Assembly (NCBI GenBank): GCA_964633225.1
Contig: CAZWFQ010000008.1
Location: forward strand, 9,406 to 73,405
Reading direction: 5' to 3'
Source of the DNA: JAKQIM01 sp964633225
GTDB lineage: Bacteria > Chloroflexota > Anaerolineae > Anaerolineales > UBA4823
DNA length: 64,000 bases
This document shows positions 27,193 through 35,294 of the stretch, one piece after another; position 1 is the stretch's first letter, and every line of letters begins with the position of its first letter. Made by a program: the position numbers and the translations under genes. Under the pieces are notes generated by a model, which saw only the letters and a list, made by a program, of their open reading frames with translations, had not been told where the DNA came from and searched no databases.

Positions 27193-28488
27193 TTGGAAAA
27201 CATTAAGGTAGATGCCGTGGTGGTTGGCGGCGGGATTGCCGGGATGCAGGCTGCCCTGGACTTGGGGGATCAGGGCTTCCAGGTGGCATTGGTGGAACGC
27301 GAGCCCAGTATTGGCGGTAAGATGATCATCATGAGCAAGGTTTTTCCCACCCTAGACTGCTGCTCTTGTATCACCACCCCGAAGATGTCTTCTGTGGCAC
27401 ATCACCCCAATATTACGCTGTTCACCTATTGTGATGTGCAATCTGTGGTAGAGGCAAATGGCGGTTACCGGGTGAATGTGGTGCAAAAGCCGCGCTACGT
27501 GGACGCGAGCAAATGCACTGGCTGTCGCGAATGCGAATACGCCTGCCCGGTTACCGTTCCCAGCCCATTTGACCGGGAATTGGGTTCGTACCGCACCATC
27601 CGCGTGCCTTTTTCAACCGCAGTGCCCCAGGTTGCAGTTTTGGATATGGATTATTGCATCTTGTGCGGCAAGTGCGAGAAGGTTTGTGCGCCCAAGGCGG
27701 TAAATTATACCCAACAGCCCGAGCCTTTTGAGATCCAAACAACCACATTGGTGGTGGCTTCTGGCTATGAACTGACTCCATTGGACGCTAAAAAAGAATA
27801 TGGCGGCGGCAAGCTGCGCAATGTGATTGATCCATTGATGATGGAGCGTTTCCTGGCACCTACGGGGCCGTACGGCCGCTTGCTGCGCCCGGGTGATGGG
27901 AAGGAGCCTTCTTCGATTGCATTTGTGCAATGCGCTGGCTCGCGCGACACCACGCTGGGCGTAGAATACTGCTCGCGAGTATGTTGTATGTACGCCATCA
28001 AGCAGGCTATGCTCATTTCTGGCGCTTTGCCCTTGGCCGAGATCACCATTTATTACATGGACATCCGCACCTTTGGGAAAGGCTACGAGCAGTTCTATCA
28101 AAACGCCCAGGCCATGGGGGTAGAGTTTATCCGTGGCAAAGTGGCTTCTATTCGCGAGGATGAAGAGCAAAATCTGATTGTGAAGGTAGAGATGACCGAA
28201 GAAGGCCGCATTGTTGACCGCACCCACGATCTGGTTGTGCTTTCACTGGGCATGCTGCCTTACCCTGGGGCAGCCCAGGTGTTCAACCTGCCCCTGGGAA
28301 GTGACAAATTCATTGCTATCCCCTCGCCCAATGCCAACCCGTGCGCTACAGCCCAGCCAGGAATTTTTGCCACCGGCGCAGCGACGGGCCCTATGGATAT
28401 TGTGGACAGCATTGTCACCGCCAGCTCGGCGGCTGCGGCTGCCTCGGCCTATATCCGCGAGCATCAAAAAGAGGCGATCTATGCCTGA
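27193..28488 (+). CDS. QmoA/HdrA-like flavin and iron-sulfur oxidoreductase subunit
   Basis: 431 residues, the size of QmoA and shorter than full HdrA. FAD-binding N-terminus VVVGGGIAGMQAALDLG, then LDCCSCITTPKM, a form typical of QmoA. Two complete [4Fe-4S] ferredoxin motifs follow (CTGCRECEYACP near 105 and CILCGKCEKVCAP near 155), then AGSRDTTLGVEYCSRVCCMYA and a C-terminal FAD-binding segment (PGIFATGAATGPMDIVDS). The start is TTG 27193, with AAAGGAG 7 bases upstream. It would be a cytoplasmic electron-bifurcating or electron-transfer flavoprotein in a complex with the QmoC-like membrane protein. It overlaps the next gene by 8 bases. Confidence 0.85.
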   Translation: MENIKVDAVVVGGGIAGMQAALDLGDQGFQVALVEREPSIGGKMIIMSKVFPTLDCCSCITTPKMSSVAHHPNITLFTYCDVQSVVEANGGYRVNVVQKPRYVDASKCTGCRECEYACPVTVPSPFDRELGSYRTIRVPFSTAVPQVAVLDMDYCILCGKCEKVCAPKAVNYTQQPEPFEIQTTTLVVASGYELTPLDAKKEYGGGKLRNVIDPLMMERFLAPTGPYGRLLRPGDGKEPSSIAFVQCAGSRDTTLGVEYCSRVCCMYAIKQAMLISGALPLAEITIYYMDIRTFGKGYEQFYQNAQAMGVEFIRGKVASIREDEEQNLIVKVEMTEEGRIVDRTHDLVVLSLGMLPYPGAAQVFNLPLGSDKFIAIPSPNANPCATAQPGIFATGAATGPMDIVDSIVTASSAAAAASAYIREHQKEAIYA

Positions 28489-30565
28489 GAAAAACGAAAA
28501 CCCTGAAAACGCTGAAAACATCGACAACGCCGAAAACACTGCGCCTGCCAATCTTGATGCTGAGGAAGTGCGCGTTGGCGTATACACCTGTCACTGCGGG
28601 GGCAATATCAGCCACGTGGTGCAGTGTGAACGCGTGGCCAAGATGGCTGGCAAGTTGTCAAATGTGGCTGTCACGCGCACAGACGCATCTTTTTGTTCGG
28701 ATGCCGGGCAGGCAATTATCGAAAAAGACATCAAAGAGCTTGGCATCAACCGTGTCGTTATTGGTGCCTGTGCGCCCTCTTTGCACGAACAAACCTTCCG
28801 CGGCACAGTGATGCGCGCCGGGCTAAACCCATACCTGTACCATCATGTGGGGTTGCGCGAACAGGATAGCTGGGTGCATGATGGTGACCAAGAAGGAGCT
28901 ACCGAAAAGGCCATGCGCTTGATGGCTGCCGGTGTGGCAAAAGCCCGCCTGCTGAAACCGCTCCAGCCGATCCGCCTGGACGCTGAAAAACAGGCCCTAG
29001 TGATCGGTGGTGGTGTGGCAGGCTTGCGGGCGGCATTGGATATTGCCCGCCAGGGCGTCCGTGTGACCCTGGTAGAGAAATCTCCCTTCTTGGGCGGGCG
29101 CATGGCGCAGCTTGAATCGGTCTTCCCCACCGACGATGTCCCGCGTCAATTGCTGAGCAGCCTGATTGAAGCAGTAGCCGGGCACGAGAAGATTACCGTG
29201 TTGACCTATGCTGAGGTGAAGGGTATTTCTGGTTACGTGGGCAATTTTAACGTCCAGATCATTCAACATGGGCGCGGCGTCAGCGATGAGACGGCAGAAG
29301 CGTTTATGGCAGCCTGTACTCAAGAAACCCCCGATGCCTTCAACTACGGCCTGACACAGCGTAAGGTGATCTACCGCCCATACCCTGGATGTTATCCATC
29401 TACCCCTGCGGTGGATTGGGAACAGTACAATGGAGAGCCTATCCAGGTGAATGGGCAGCCTGTGGTGCTTAAGGATGAGTTACAGCCCTATGAGGTGCTG
29501 GTTGGCGCTATTGTGTTGGCAACCGGTTTTGACCCCTACGAGCCGCGCCGGGGCGAGTATGGCTATGGCGTGCTGCCCCAGGTGGTCACCCTGCCGCAGC
29601 TCATTCGCCACCTGGCACTGCTAAAGGATGGCAAAGAACTCACTTGGAATGGCCGACCGGTGCAGAATGTGGTGATGATCCACTGCGTGGGCAGTCGCGA
29701 AATTGACGGCATCCACGAGCCGCAGGCCGATGGACAGGTGAACAACTACTGCTCGCGCGTTTGCTGTACAGCTACGCTGCATACAGCCTTGGATCTGCGC
29801 CATCGCTTCCCCAAGCTGAACGTGTATGAACTGTACCAGGATATCCGCTCTTACGGGCGCGGGCACGAGGAGCTATATCGCCAAACGCAAAATGCTATGG
29901 TGCGTTTTGTGCTCTATCACAGCAATGAAAGCCCCGAAGTGGTGGCTGCCGAGCCTGGCGATACCTGCCCGGTGTTGGTGCGAGTGAAGGATTACCTGAC
30001 TTATGGCGAAGAGATTGAGGTCCCGGCAGACCTGGTAGTGCTGGCGGTGGGCATGATGCCGCGGCAAGTTGATGACCTGGTGAATATGCTCAAGGTTTCA
30101 CGCGGTGCTGATCGCTTCTTGTTAGAGGCGCATCCTAAGCTGCGACCTGTAGAAATGGCTGTGCGCGGCATTGTGTTGGCGGGCACTGCCCAAGGCCCAA
30201 TGACCATCCAAGAAAGCCTGGCGGCCGCCTCGGCGGCCGCGGCCAAAGTAGCCAGTCTGTTGGCGCTTGGCAAGGTGGAACTGCCCCCATTTGTGGCGCA
30301 GGTAGATCCGGCGAAATGCAATGGTACAGGCGCCTGTGTTACAGCCTGCCTGGAAGAGGGTGCCATTGCCCTGCAAACCTTTATCGAGCATGGCGTGGAA
30401 GTGAAGCGTGCCGTGGTTACCCCGGCAAACTGCACCGGCTGCGGCGCCTGCGTGGGTGTCTGCCCCAACCGGGCCATTGATGTGCAGTCTTGGACTCTAG
30501 AACAGTACGATGCCATGGTGGATGCGATTGCCATGGATCTGCCAGTTTTGATGGAGGCGGAATAA
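28481..30565 (+). CDS. QmoB/HdrA-like flavoprotein with ferredoxin tail
   Basis: 694 residues. An acidic Asn/Glu-rich N-terminus precedes GVYTCHCGGNIS, the HdrA N-terminal Cys motif. FAD site VIGGGVAGLRAALDIA near 175; YCSRVCCTATLHTAL; a C-terminal FAD segment (AGTAQGPMTIQESLAAAS). The C-terminal ferredoxin pair differs: the second is complete (CTGCGACVGVCP), but the first reads CNGTGACVTAC, with Thr in place of the second Cys. QmoB proteins end in an MvhD-like domain; here the MvhD-like protein is a separate upstream gene. ATG 28481 overlaps the stop of the preceding gene; an earlier frame start is not supported. Confidence 0.84.
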   Translation: MPEKNENPENAENIDNAENTAPANLDAEEVRVGVYTCHCGGNISHVVQCERVAKMAGKLSNVAVTRTDASFCSDAGQAIIEKDIKELGINRVVIGACAPSLHEQTFRGTVMRAGLNPYLYHHVGLREQDSWVHDGDQEGATEKAMRLMAAGVAKARLLKPLQPIRLDAEKQALVIGGGVAGLRAALDIARQGVRVTLVEKSPFLGGRMAQLESVFPTDDVPRQLLSSLIEAVAGHEKITVLTYAEVKGISGYVGNFNVQIIQHGRGVSDETAEAFMAACTQETPDAFNYGLTQRKVIYRPYPGCYPSTPAVDWEQYNGEPIQVNGQPVVLKDELQPYEVLVGAIVLATGFDPYEPRRGEYGYGVLPQVVTLPQLIRHLALLKDGKELTWNGRPVQNVVMIHCVGSREIDGIHEPQADGQVNNYCSRVCCTATLHTALDLRHRFPKLNVYELYQDIRSYGRGHEELYRQTQNAMVRFVLYHSNESPEVVAAEPGDTCPVLVRVKDYLTYGEEIEVPADLVVLAVGMMPRQVDDLVNMLKVSRGADRFLLEAHPKLRPVEMAVRGIVLAGTAQGPMTIQESLAAASAAAAKVASLLALGKVELPPFVAQVDPAKCNGTGACVTACLEEGAIALQTFIEHGVEVKRAVVTPANCTGCGACVGVCPNRAIDVQSWTLEQYDAMVDAIAMDLPVLMEAE

Positions 30566-30870
30566 TGAGTGACCAAAAAGTCGAAGCCCCTTCGCGCGCC
30601 GAGGTACTGAAGAAGCTGCGTGAAGCGCATGCACCAACCGTCGAACGGGCACAGGCTATGATGAAAGAACAAAGGCAAATGCAAAATGCCATTTGCCAGT
30701 TCATTCGCGAGACCCCTAAGACGATTCCACAGATTGCTGCCGAGATTGGCAAACCAACCCACGATGTGTTGTGGTTTGTGGCCTCCTTGAAAAAGTATGG
30801 CATTGTCATCGAAACGGGCATGTGCGGCGATTATCCGCTCTATCAGCGGGCAAAGGAGGTGCAAGCATGA
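30565..30870 (+). CDS. Small winged-helix accessory protein
   Basis: 101 residues with a winged-helix segment (PQIAAEIGKPTHDVLWFVASLKKYGIVIETG) near residues 50-85 preceded by a charged helix. It may be a regulator, or a structural subunit linking the two flavoproteins to the membrane subunit. Start ATG 30565 overlaps the upstream stop by one base (TAATG), and its own stop overlaps the next ATG (ATGA), so it is translationally coupled on both sides. Confidence 0.7.
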   Translation: MSDQKVEAPSRAEVLKKLREAHAPTVERAQAMMKEQRQMQNAICQFIRETPKTIPQIAAEIGKPTHDVLWFVASLKKYGIVIETGMCGDYPLYQRAKEVQA

Positions 30871-32036
30871 GTTCTCGTGTAGACCCTAACCTGATGAGCG
30901 AGCTCAAAGAATATGGCGCGGTTGGTTTGGAAAAATGTATCAATTGTGGAAACTGCACTGCCATTTGCCCGCTGGCCAGTGATGAATACAGCTTTCCGCG
31001 GAATATGATCCGGCTGTCTCAAATGGGTTTAAAAGACCGCATGCTGTCCAGTCTGGATCCCTGGCTGTGTTATTACTGCGGGGAATGCTCAGAGACTTGC
31101 CCGCAGAAGGCAGAGCCTGCTGAAACCATGATGTCGATCAGGCGCTGGCTGACAGCACAGTATGATACCTCAGGGCATGGCGCTAAACTTTATCGCTCCG
31201 AACGGGCAGTGTTCACATCTGTCTTGAAGGGAGCAATACTAAACCTGGTTATCCTTGCGTTGTTTTATATATTTGGGATTGCACGCCTTGTGACAGATCG
31301 AGTGGAACTTAACACTGTATTCCCAGTCATGTGGGTATGGGCAGTTGTTGTGATCCACTTTTTCTATCTCAGCGTCAAGGTTCTTATGAACATGCGTACA
31401 ATGATCCGGAATGTGCTCGGTAAGGATTTGCCGAGGATTCCCCTCATGGCTTACATCACAGAGTTTAAGACCTTTTTGACGCACTTCTTCACCCAAAGAC
31501 GCTGGAAGGATTGCGATGGCGATGCTAACACTGCCAGGTTGAAACACCTGCTCTTCATGTCTGGCTACGGGGTCATGCTGTTGCTGATTGTGCCTCTTTT
31601 ATGGTGGTTTCAGACGGATAACATCTACCCCATCTATCACCCTCAACGCTGGTTAGGCTACTATGCCACAATTGTGATGATCATTTTCGCGGTTGACACT
31701 TTGCGAGGCCGTGTACGCAAAGCTGTTGAACGGCACAGATTTTCACATCCCAGTGATTGGATGTTCCCTCTCTTCATTCTGTTTGGGGCCGTCACAGGAA
31801 TTCTGATTCACATCTTCCGGTATCTAGGCGCTACCACTGCGATCTGGGCTTGGCCGACTTATATCATCTATGTTATCCATGTGCTGGCGATGGCTGCCAT
31901 GCTGGATACAGAAGTTGGCATTGGAAAGTGGATGCATATGATGTACCGCCCGCTGGCTATGTATCTGGATGCAGTTAAAAAACGGGCAGTTGTTGAAGAA
32001 GAAATCCTAAGCCAATCGCTGTCCCCAGCAGATTAG
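30867..32036 (+). CDS. QmoC-like membrane protein (HdrC ferredoxin plus HdrE-like cytochrome b domain)
   Basis: 389 residues, the length of QmoC. The N-terminus has two [4Fe-4S] motifs (CINCGNCTAICP near 24, CYYCGECSETCP near 70) like HdrC. The rest has about six membrane helices (VILALFYIFGIARLV, WVWAVVVIHFFYLSV, FMSGYGVMLLLIVPLLWW and others) with His residues suited to haem b (VVIHFF, ILIHIFRYL, YVIHVLAMA). It would pass electrons between the quinone pool and the cytoplasmic flavoproteins. ATG 30867 has an excellent AAAGGAGGT site. There is no HdrB-type CCG domain. Confidence 0.87.
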   Translation: MSSRVDPNLMSELKEYGAVGLEKCINCGNCTAICPLASDEYSFPRNMIRLSQMGLKDRMLSSLDPWLCYYCGECSETCPQKAEPAETMMSIRRWLTAQYDTSGHGAKLYRSERAVFTSVLKGAILNLVILALFYIFGIARLVTDRVELNTVFPVMWVWAVVVIHFFYLSVKVLMNMRTMIRNVLGKDLPRIPLMAYITEFKTFLTHFFTQRRWKDCDGDANTARLKHLLFMSGYGVMLLLIVPLLWWFQTDNIYPIYHPQRWLGYYATIVMIIFAVDTLRGRVRKAVERHRFSHPSDWMFPLFILFGAVTGILIHIFRYLGATTAIWAWPTYIIYVIHVLAMAAMLDTEVGIGKWMHMMYRPLAMYLDAVKKRAVVEEEILSQSLSPAD

Positions 32037-32090
32037 CTCAAGGGATAAATAATCAGGTTTTCAAGATTTTCTAACAAATGGAGGCCAGAA

Positions 32091-32462
32091 TTGACCGACG
32101 AAAGTTTAGCAAAGGTTGTTGTAGTCTTGAATCACGATGATCCTCAGGGCGTAATGGCAGCTTTGGTAATGGCGGCTGCGGCTGCGTCCACAGGCGATCA
32201 GGTGTTGTTCTTCGTACAGCCGGGCGGGGCAAAGATCCTGGCCAAAGGTGAGCTAGAGAAATACCAGGGTCTGAAAGGCCAGCCTAACCCTGTGGACCTC
32301 TTGGATGCCATCCAGGTTTTAGATGGACGAGTCATTTTGTGTGAGCTTGGTTTGCCTGTTTGGGACATGAAGGCTGAGGATCTTGTCGATGGCGTGGAAG
32401 TGATGATGGCTTCGACATTCCTGTTTGAAGCTGAAGGCGCAAAGATGGTGTTCAGCTATTAA
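32091..32462 (+). CDS. DsrE/DsrF-family sulfur-transfer protein (first copy)
   Basis: 123 residues, DsrE-like fold: KVVVVLNHDDPQGVMAALVMAAAAASTGDQVLFFV, then a conserved Cys in VILCELGL near residue 80, the position of the sulfane-sulfur Cys in this group. Start TTG 32091, with GGAGG 6 bases upstream. It lies between the QmoC-like gene and the second TusA. DsrE-type proteins accept and deliver persulfide sulfur, often as partners of TusA. Confidence 0.8.
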   Translation: MTDESLAKVVVVLNHDDPQGVMAALVMAAAAASTGDQVLFFVQPGGAKILAKGELEKYQGLKGQPNPVDLLDAIQVLDGRVILCELGLPVWDMKAEDLVDGVEVMMASTFLFEAEGAKMVFSY

Positions 32463-32515
32463 TTGGCTGTGCGCTTAAGATAATTGATTCTAAAAAATAA
32501 GGAGAAAGCTTGGTT

Positions 32516-32767
32516 ATGAGCGACAATATCACCCCCACCAAAACCCTGAACGTGTGCGGAAAGATTTGCCCCTATCCGGATATGGATACCATGACCACCC
32601 TGAAGAAAATGCAAAAAGGGGAGATCTTGGAAGTGCTGTTGGATTATCCATTGTCTGTTGAGCGCATTCCCCGCAACCTGGCGAAACAAGGACACAAGTT
32701 GTTGTCTGTAGAGCAGATTGACGGCCCGAGCCATCGTATGCTGATTGAAGCTTATGGACTCAAATAA
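32516..32767 (+). CDS. TusA-family sulfur-carrier protein (second copy)
   Basis: 83 residues. The motif is KICPYPDMDTM, a CPYP in place of the usual CPxP with Gly; the Cys is the probable persulfide carrier. Sequence is quite different from the first TusA (CPGP), so the two probably have different partners. The start is ATG 32516 or TTG 32510; the AAGGAG at 32499-32504 fits TTG by spacing, ATG by codon preference. It sits just before the sulfur permease, a position like tusA next to yeeE in other bacteria. Confidence 0.82.
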   Translation: MSDNITPTKTLNVCGKICPYPDMDTMTTLKKMQKGEILEVLLDYPLSVERIPRNLAKQGHKLLSVEQIDGPSHRMLIEAYGLK

Positions 32768-32794
32768 CACTCACCTGATAATTGGAGAATGACA

Positions 32795-33826
32795 ATGACC
32801 ATCTTGACCGGTTTGTTTGTAGGGGCTTTGTTTGGCTTTGCGCTGCAGCGCGGCCGCTTTTGTATGAACTCTGCTATCCGAGATGTCATCTTGCTGCAAG
32901 ACAACACCCTCTTGAAGTCAGTGTTTGTGGCCATCCTGGTGGGCATGCTTGGCTTTGCGGCTATGGCATTGGCTGGCTTGATCAAGATCAGCCCCACACC
33001 GTTCTTTTGGGGCGCTAACCTGTTGGGCGGTTTCATCTTTGGCATTGGCATGGTGTTGGCCGGTGGCTGTGCCAGTGGTGTCACCTATCGCATTGGCGAG
33101 GGCATGGTGAGCGCACTAGCTGCTTTGATTGGTCTTGCAACCACTGCCACATTGACCGCTATGGGCTTTTTGAAGCCGATCAAAGATGCCTTGCAAAACA
33201 ACACCAAGGTTATGGTTGGCGAAGCTAATCCGACCTTGGCGAACATTTTGGGGTTGCCGCATTGGGTGGTGGCGTTTGCCATTGTGATCATTGCTGCCGT
33301 TGTCTGGTACGTACTGGCTCGCAAAAATAAAGAATACGCCGAACCTAAAAGCAACCAGCCTCTTGTTAAGCGCATCTTCAAGCAAGGTTGGGGTTGGTTG
33401 GTAACGGGTGTTGTGATTGGCATCATCAATATGCTGGCCTTCTATTTCTCCACGTTGGCAGGGCGCAGCTACCCGCTTGCCATCACTTCTGGCTGGATTG
33501 GCATTGTCAAGGTCATCCTGGCAGTTCCCGAATCCAAGATGGGCTGGGATTCTTGGTTGGTGTTGGGTATTATCGTCGGCGCCTTCATCGCGGCACTGGT
33601 TGCTAGCGAGTTTAAGATCCGCTGGCCTGGTTGGAAAATGATCCTTCAGACGTTCGTGGGCGGCTTACTGATGGGTTTCGGTGCTGTCGCATCTGCCGGT
33701 TGTAATGTGACCCATATCCTGAGCGGTCTGCCGCAGTTGGGGATTGGCTCGCTGGTGGGCGCCATCTCCATTGTCTTGGGTGCCTGGCTGGCGGCATACC
33801 TGATTTTCGTTCGTAAAAACGCATAA
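32795..33826 (+). CDS. YeeE/YedE (TsuA-type) sulfur-compound permease
   Basis: Integral membrane protein of 343 residues. Three conserved Cys match the TsuA thiosulfate-transporter pattern: C23 (RGRFCMNSA), the Cys of LAGGCASG near 90 and that of SAGCNVTHILSG near 290; these relay thiosulfate through the membrane. It has about ten to eleven helices. ATG 32795 is preferred to 32789 because GGAG lies 7 bases before it. With TusA immediately upstream it probably imports thiosulfate or a related sulfane-sulfur compound for the operon. Confidence 0.88.
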   Translation: MTILTGLFVGALFGFALQRGRFCMNSAIRDVILLQDNTLLKSVFVAILVGMLGFAAMALAGLIKISPTPFFWGANLLGGFIFGIGMVLAGGCASGVTYRIGEGMVSALAALIGLATTATLTAMGFLKPIKDALQNNTKVMVGEANPTLANILGLPHWVVAFAIVIIAAVVWYVLARKNKEYAEPKSNQPLVKRIFKQGWGWLVTGVVIGIINMLAFYFSTLAGRSYPLAITSGWIGIVKVILAVPESKMGWDSWLVLGIIVGAFIAALVASEFKIRWPGWKMILQTFVGGLLMGFGAVASAGCNVTHILSGLPQLGIGSLVGAISIVLGAWLAAYLIFVRKNA

Positions 33827-33848
33827 CAAACAAAAAAGGAGCAAAACA

Positions 33849-34211
33849 ATGACTCAAAAAATGGTGGTTGTCTGCAATGGCGATGAGCCAAAGAACATTA
33901 TGCCCACGCTGATTTTTGCCTCTTCGGGCCTGGCGCTGGATTACGAAGTACACATTTTCTTCTGCCCGGCTGCCACCAAGTGGACGCTCAAGGATGAGAT
34001 CGAAAAACTTGGCACCCCAAAAGGTCTGCCAAACCCGCTCAAGTTGTTCAATGATATCCTGGATCTGGGCGCCAGGGTCGTGCTGTGCGAGCTGGCCTTG
34101 GAAAATAAAGGCGTTACGCCTGAAGACTTACGCGATCCCCGCATCATTATCGAGAAGGCCCCGCCCTTCTTGATGGCAGCCGATGGGGCTGCGATGACGT
34201 ACGTGTTCTAA
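33849..34211 (+). CDS. DsrE-family sulfur-transfer protein (second copy)
   Basis: 120 residues, same fold as the upstream copy: MVVVCNGDEPKNIMPTLIFASSGLALDYEVHIFFC and conserved VVLCELALEN near residue 80 with the likely sulfur-carrying Cys; two more Cys lie at 9 and near 39. Last gene of the operon, followed by the hairpin pair. The two DsrE copies suggest a homo- or heteromer. Confidence 0.8.
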   Translation: MTQKMVVVCNGDEPKNIMPTLIFASSGLALDYEVHIFFCPAATKWTLKDEIEKLGTPKGLPNPLKLFNDILDLGARVVLCELALENKGVTPEDLRDPRIIIEKAPPFLMAADGAAMTYVF

Positions 34212-34230
34212 GTATTAAGTTCTGATGTAA

Positions 34231-34360
34231 CATTTGGGGCTGTCCCAAAAGTTGCTTTTGGGACAGCCCCGTCACCATAAAGAGGATTTTCGGGGAGCAG
34301 TGACCGCCAGGTATGGTGATCACTGCTCCCCGAAACCCACTTTTCAGACATCCCCAAATG
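34231..34360. repeat. Three-armed hairpin element at the end of the sulfur operon
   Basis: CATTTGGGG (34231-34239) pairs with CCCCAAATG (34352-34360) and encloses two perfect hairpins. The first is a 16-bp stem, 34236-34251 with 34255-34270 and a 3-base loop. The second is a 16-bp stem, 34288-34303 with 34320-34335. The outer arm shares its GGGG with the first hairpin, so the outer helix and first stem compete slightly. It lies between the convergent DsrE (+) and LysR (-) genes. It could be a two-way terminator or a small palindromic repeat; no second copy is visible in the window. Confidence 0.75.
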
Positions 34361-34364
34361 CTTT

Positions 34365-35294
34365 TTACGAGGCTTGTTCTGGCAGGTGGATTAAATCTGC
34401 ATTCTCAGGGGCGTGGATAAAACTCCAGAATGCGTCGCGAGGGCGGTATGGATTGCCGCCGGCCTTGCGTACCATATAGATCGTACGTTTGAAACTCAGC
34501 CCTTTTAACTCAATGCTGATCACATTGCCGCGTTCGAGAGGGCAGGCGCTGGCTAGTTTGGATACGAAGCCAATACCATACCCGGCTGCTACAGTGCGCA
34601 CGATGGCTTCTGCATTGCCCAATTCCATGAAGACATTCAGATCGTCTAGCCTAATGTCGTGTTTCATTAACTCAGATAACACAACCCGGCGCGTACCGGA
34701 AGTTTCCTCGCGTGCGATGATGGGCTCTTCAAGCAGTTCTTCCGGCTCGATCACCCTGCGGAACGCCCAGCGGTGGTTGGCTGGAACAATGAGTGAGATT
34801 GTGTCATGGAAGAATTCTTGTGATTCCAGCCCGGTATTAAGCACTTCTCGGCTCAATACACCAATGTTTGCATTGCCCTCGAGCAGTTTGAGCGTGATAT
34901 CTTCTGCTGTGCAAGCTAAGATGCGCACCTTGACGCCTGGGTAGATCTGGCGAAAACGCGCTGCCATCTGCGGCAAAACATATTTGCCGGCTGCGGTGCT
35001 GCACGTGATGCGCAGCTCTCCAACCACATTGTTTTGCATGGAGCCCATCATTGCTTGCATATCATTTGAGATGCGCAGCAAGCGGCGCGCCCAGGGCAAG
35101 AGTAGCCTGCCTGCCTCGGTTAGCGCCAAGCCAGAACTGGTGCGAGTAAACAATACTACTCCCAGTTTTTTTTCTAGCGTTTTGATCTGGTGACTTACCG
35201 TTGGCTGGCTCAGGTGAAGCTGCTTGGCTGTTTCAGAAAAGCTCAACGTCTCAGTAGCTCGTAAGTATGTCTCTAGCTTATCGATATCACCCAT
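34365..35294 (-). CDS. LysR-family transcriptional regulator
   Basis: 309 residues. N-terminal helix-turn-helix ETAKQLHLSQPTVSHQIKTLEKKLGVVLFTRT near residues 20-50, then a ligand-binding domain. The start is ATG 35294 (MGDIDKLETYL) with GGAGAGCAAT upstream; the longer frame from 35333 lies inside the neighbouring gene. Overlaps the VKOR-type gene by 8 bases, so they are co-transcribed. Its position at the tail of the sulfur operon hints at control of sulfur or redox genes, but no target site was identified. Confidence 0.9.
   Translation of the reverse strand: MGDIDKLETYLRATETLSFSETAKQLHLSQPTVSHQIKTLEKKLGVVLFTRTSSGLALTEAGRLLLPWARRLLRISNDMQAMMGSMQNNVVGELRITCSTAAGKYVLPQMAARFRQIYPGVKVRILACTAEDITLKLLEGNANIGVLSREVLNTGLESQEFFHDTISLIVPANHRWAFRRVIEPEELLEEPIIAREETSGTRRVVLSELMKHDIRLDDLNVFMELGNAEAIVRTVAAGYGIGFVSKLASACPLERGNVISIELKGLSFKRTIYMVRKAGGNPYRPRDAFWSFIHAPENADLIHLPEQAS

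Noticed and set aside
28211..28480. Longer start for the QmoB/HdrA-like protein
   Set aside because: It overlaps the upstream gene by about 270 bases; ATG 28481 gives a typical short overlap.
30771..30866. Longer start for the QmoC-like protein
   Set aside because: It overlaps the winged-helix gene in another frame; ATG 30867 has an AAAGGAGGT site.
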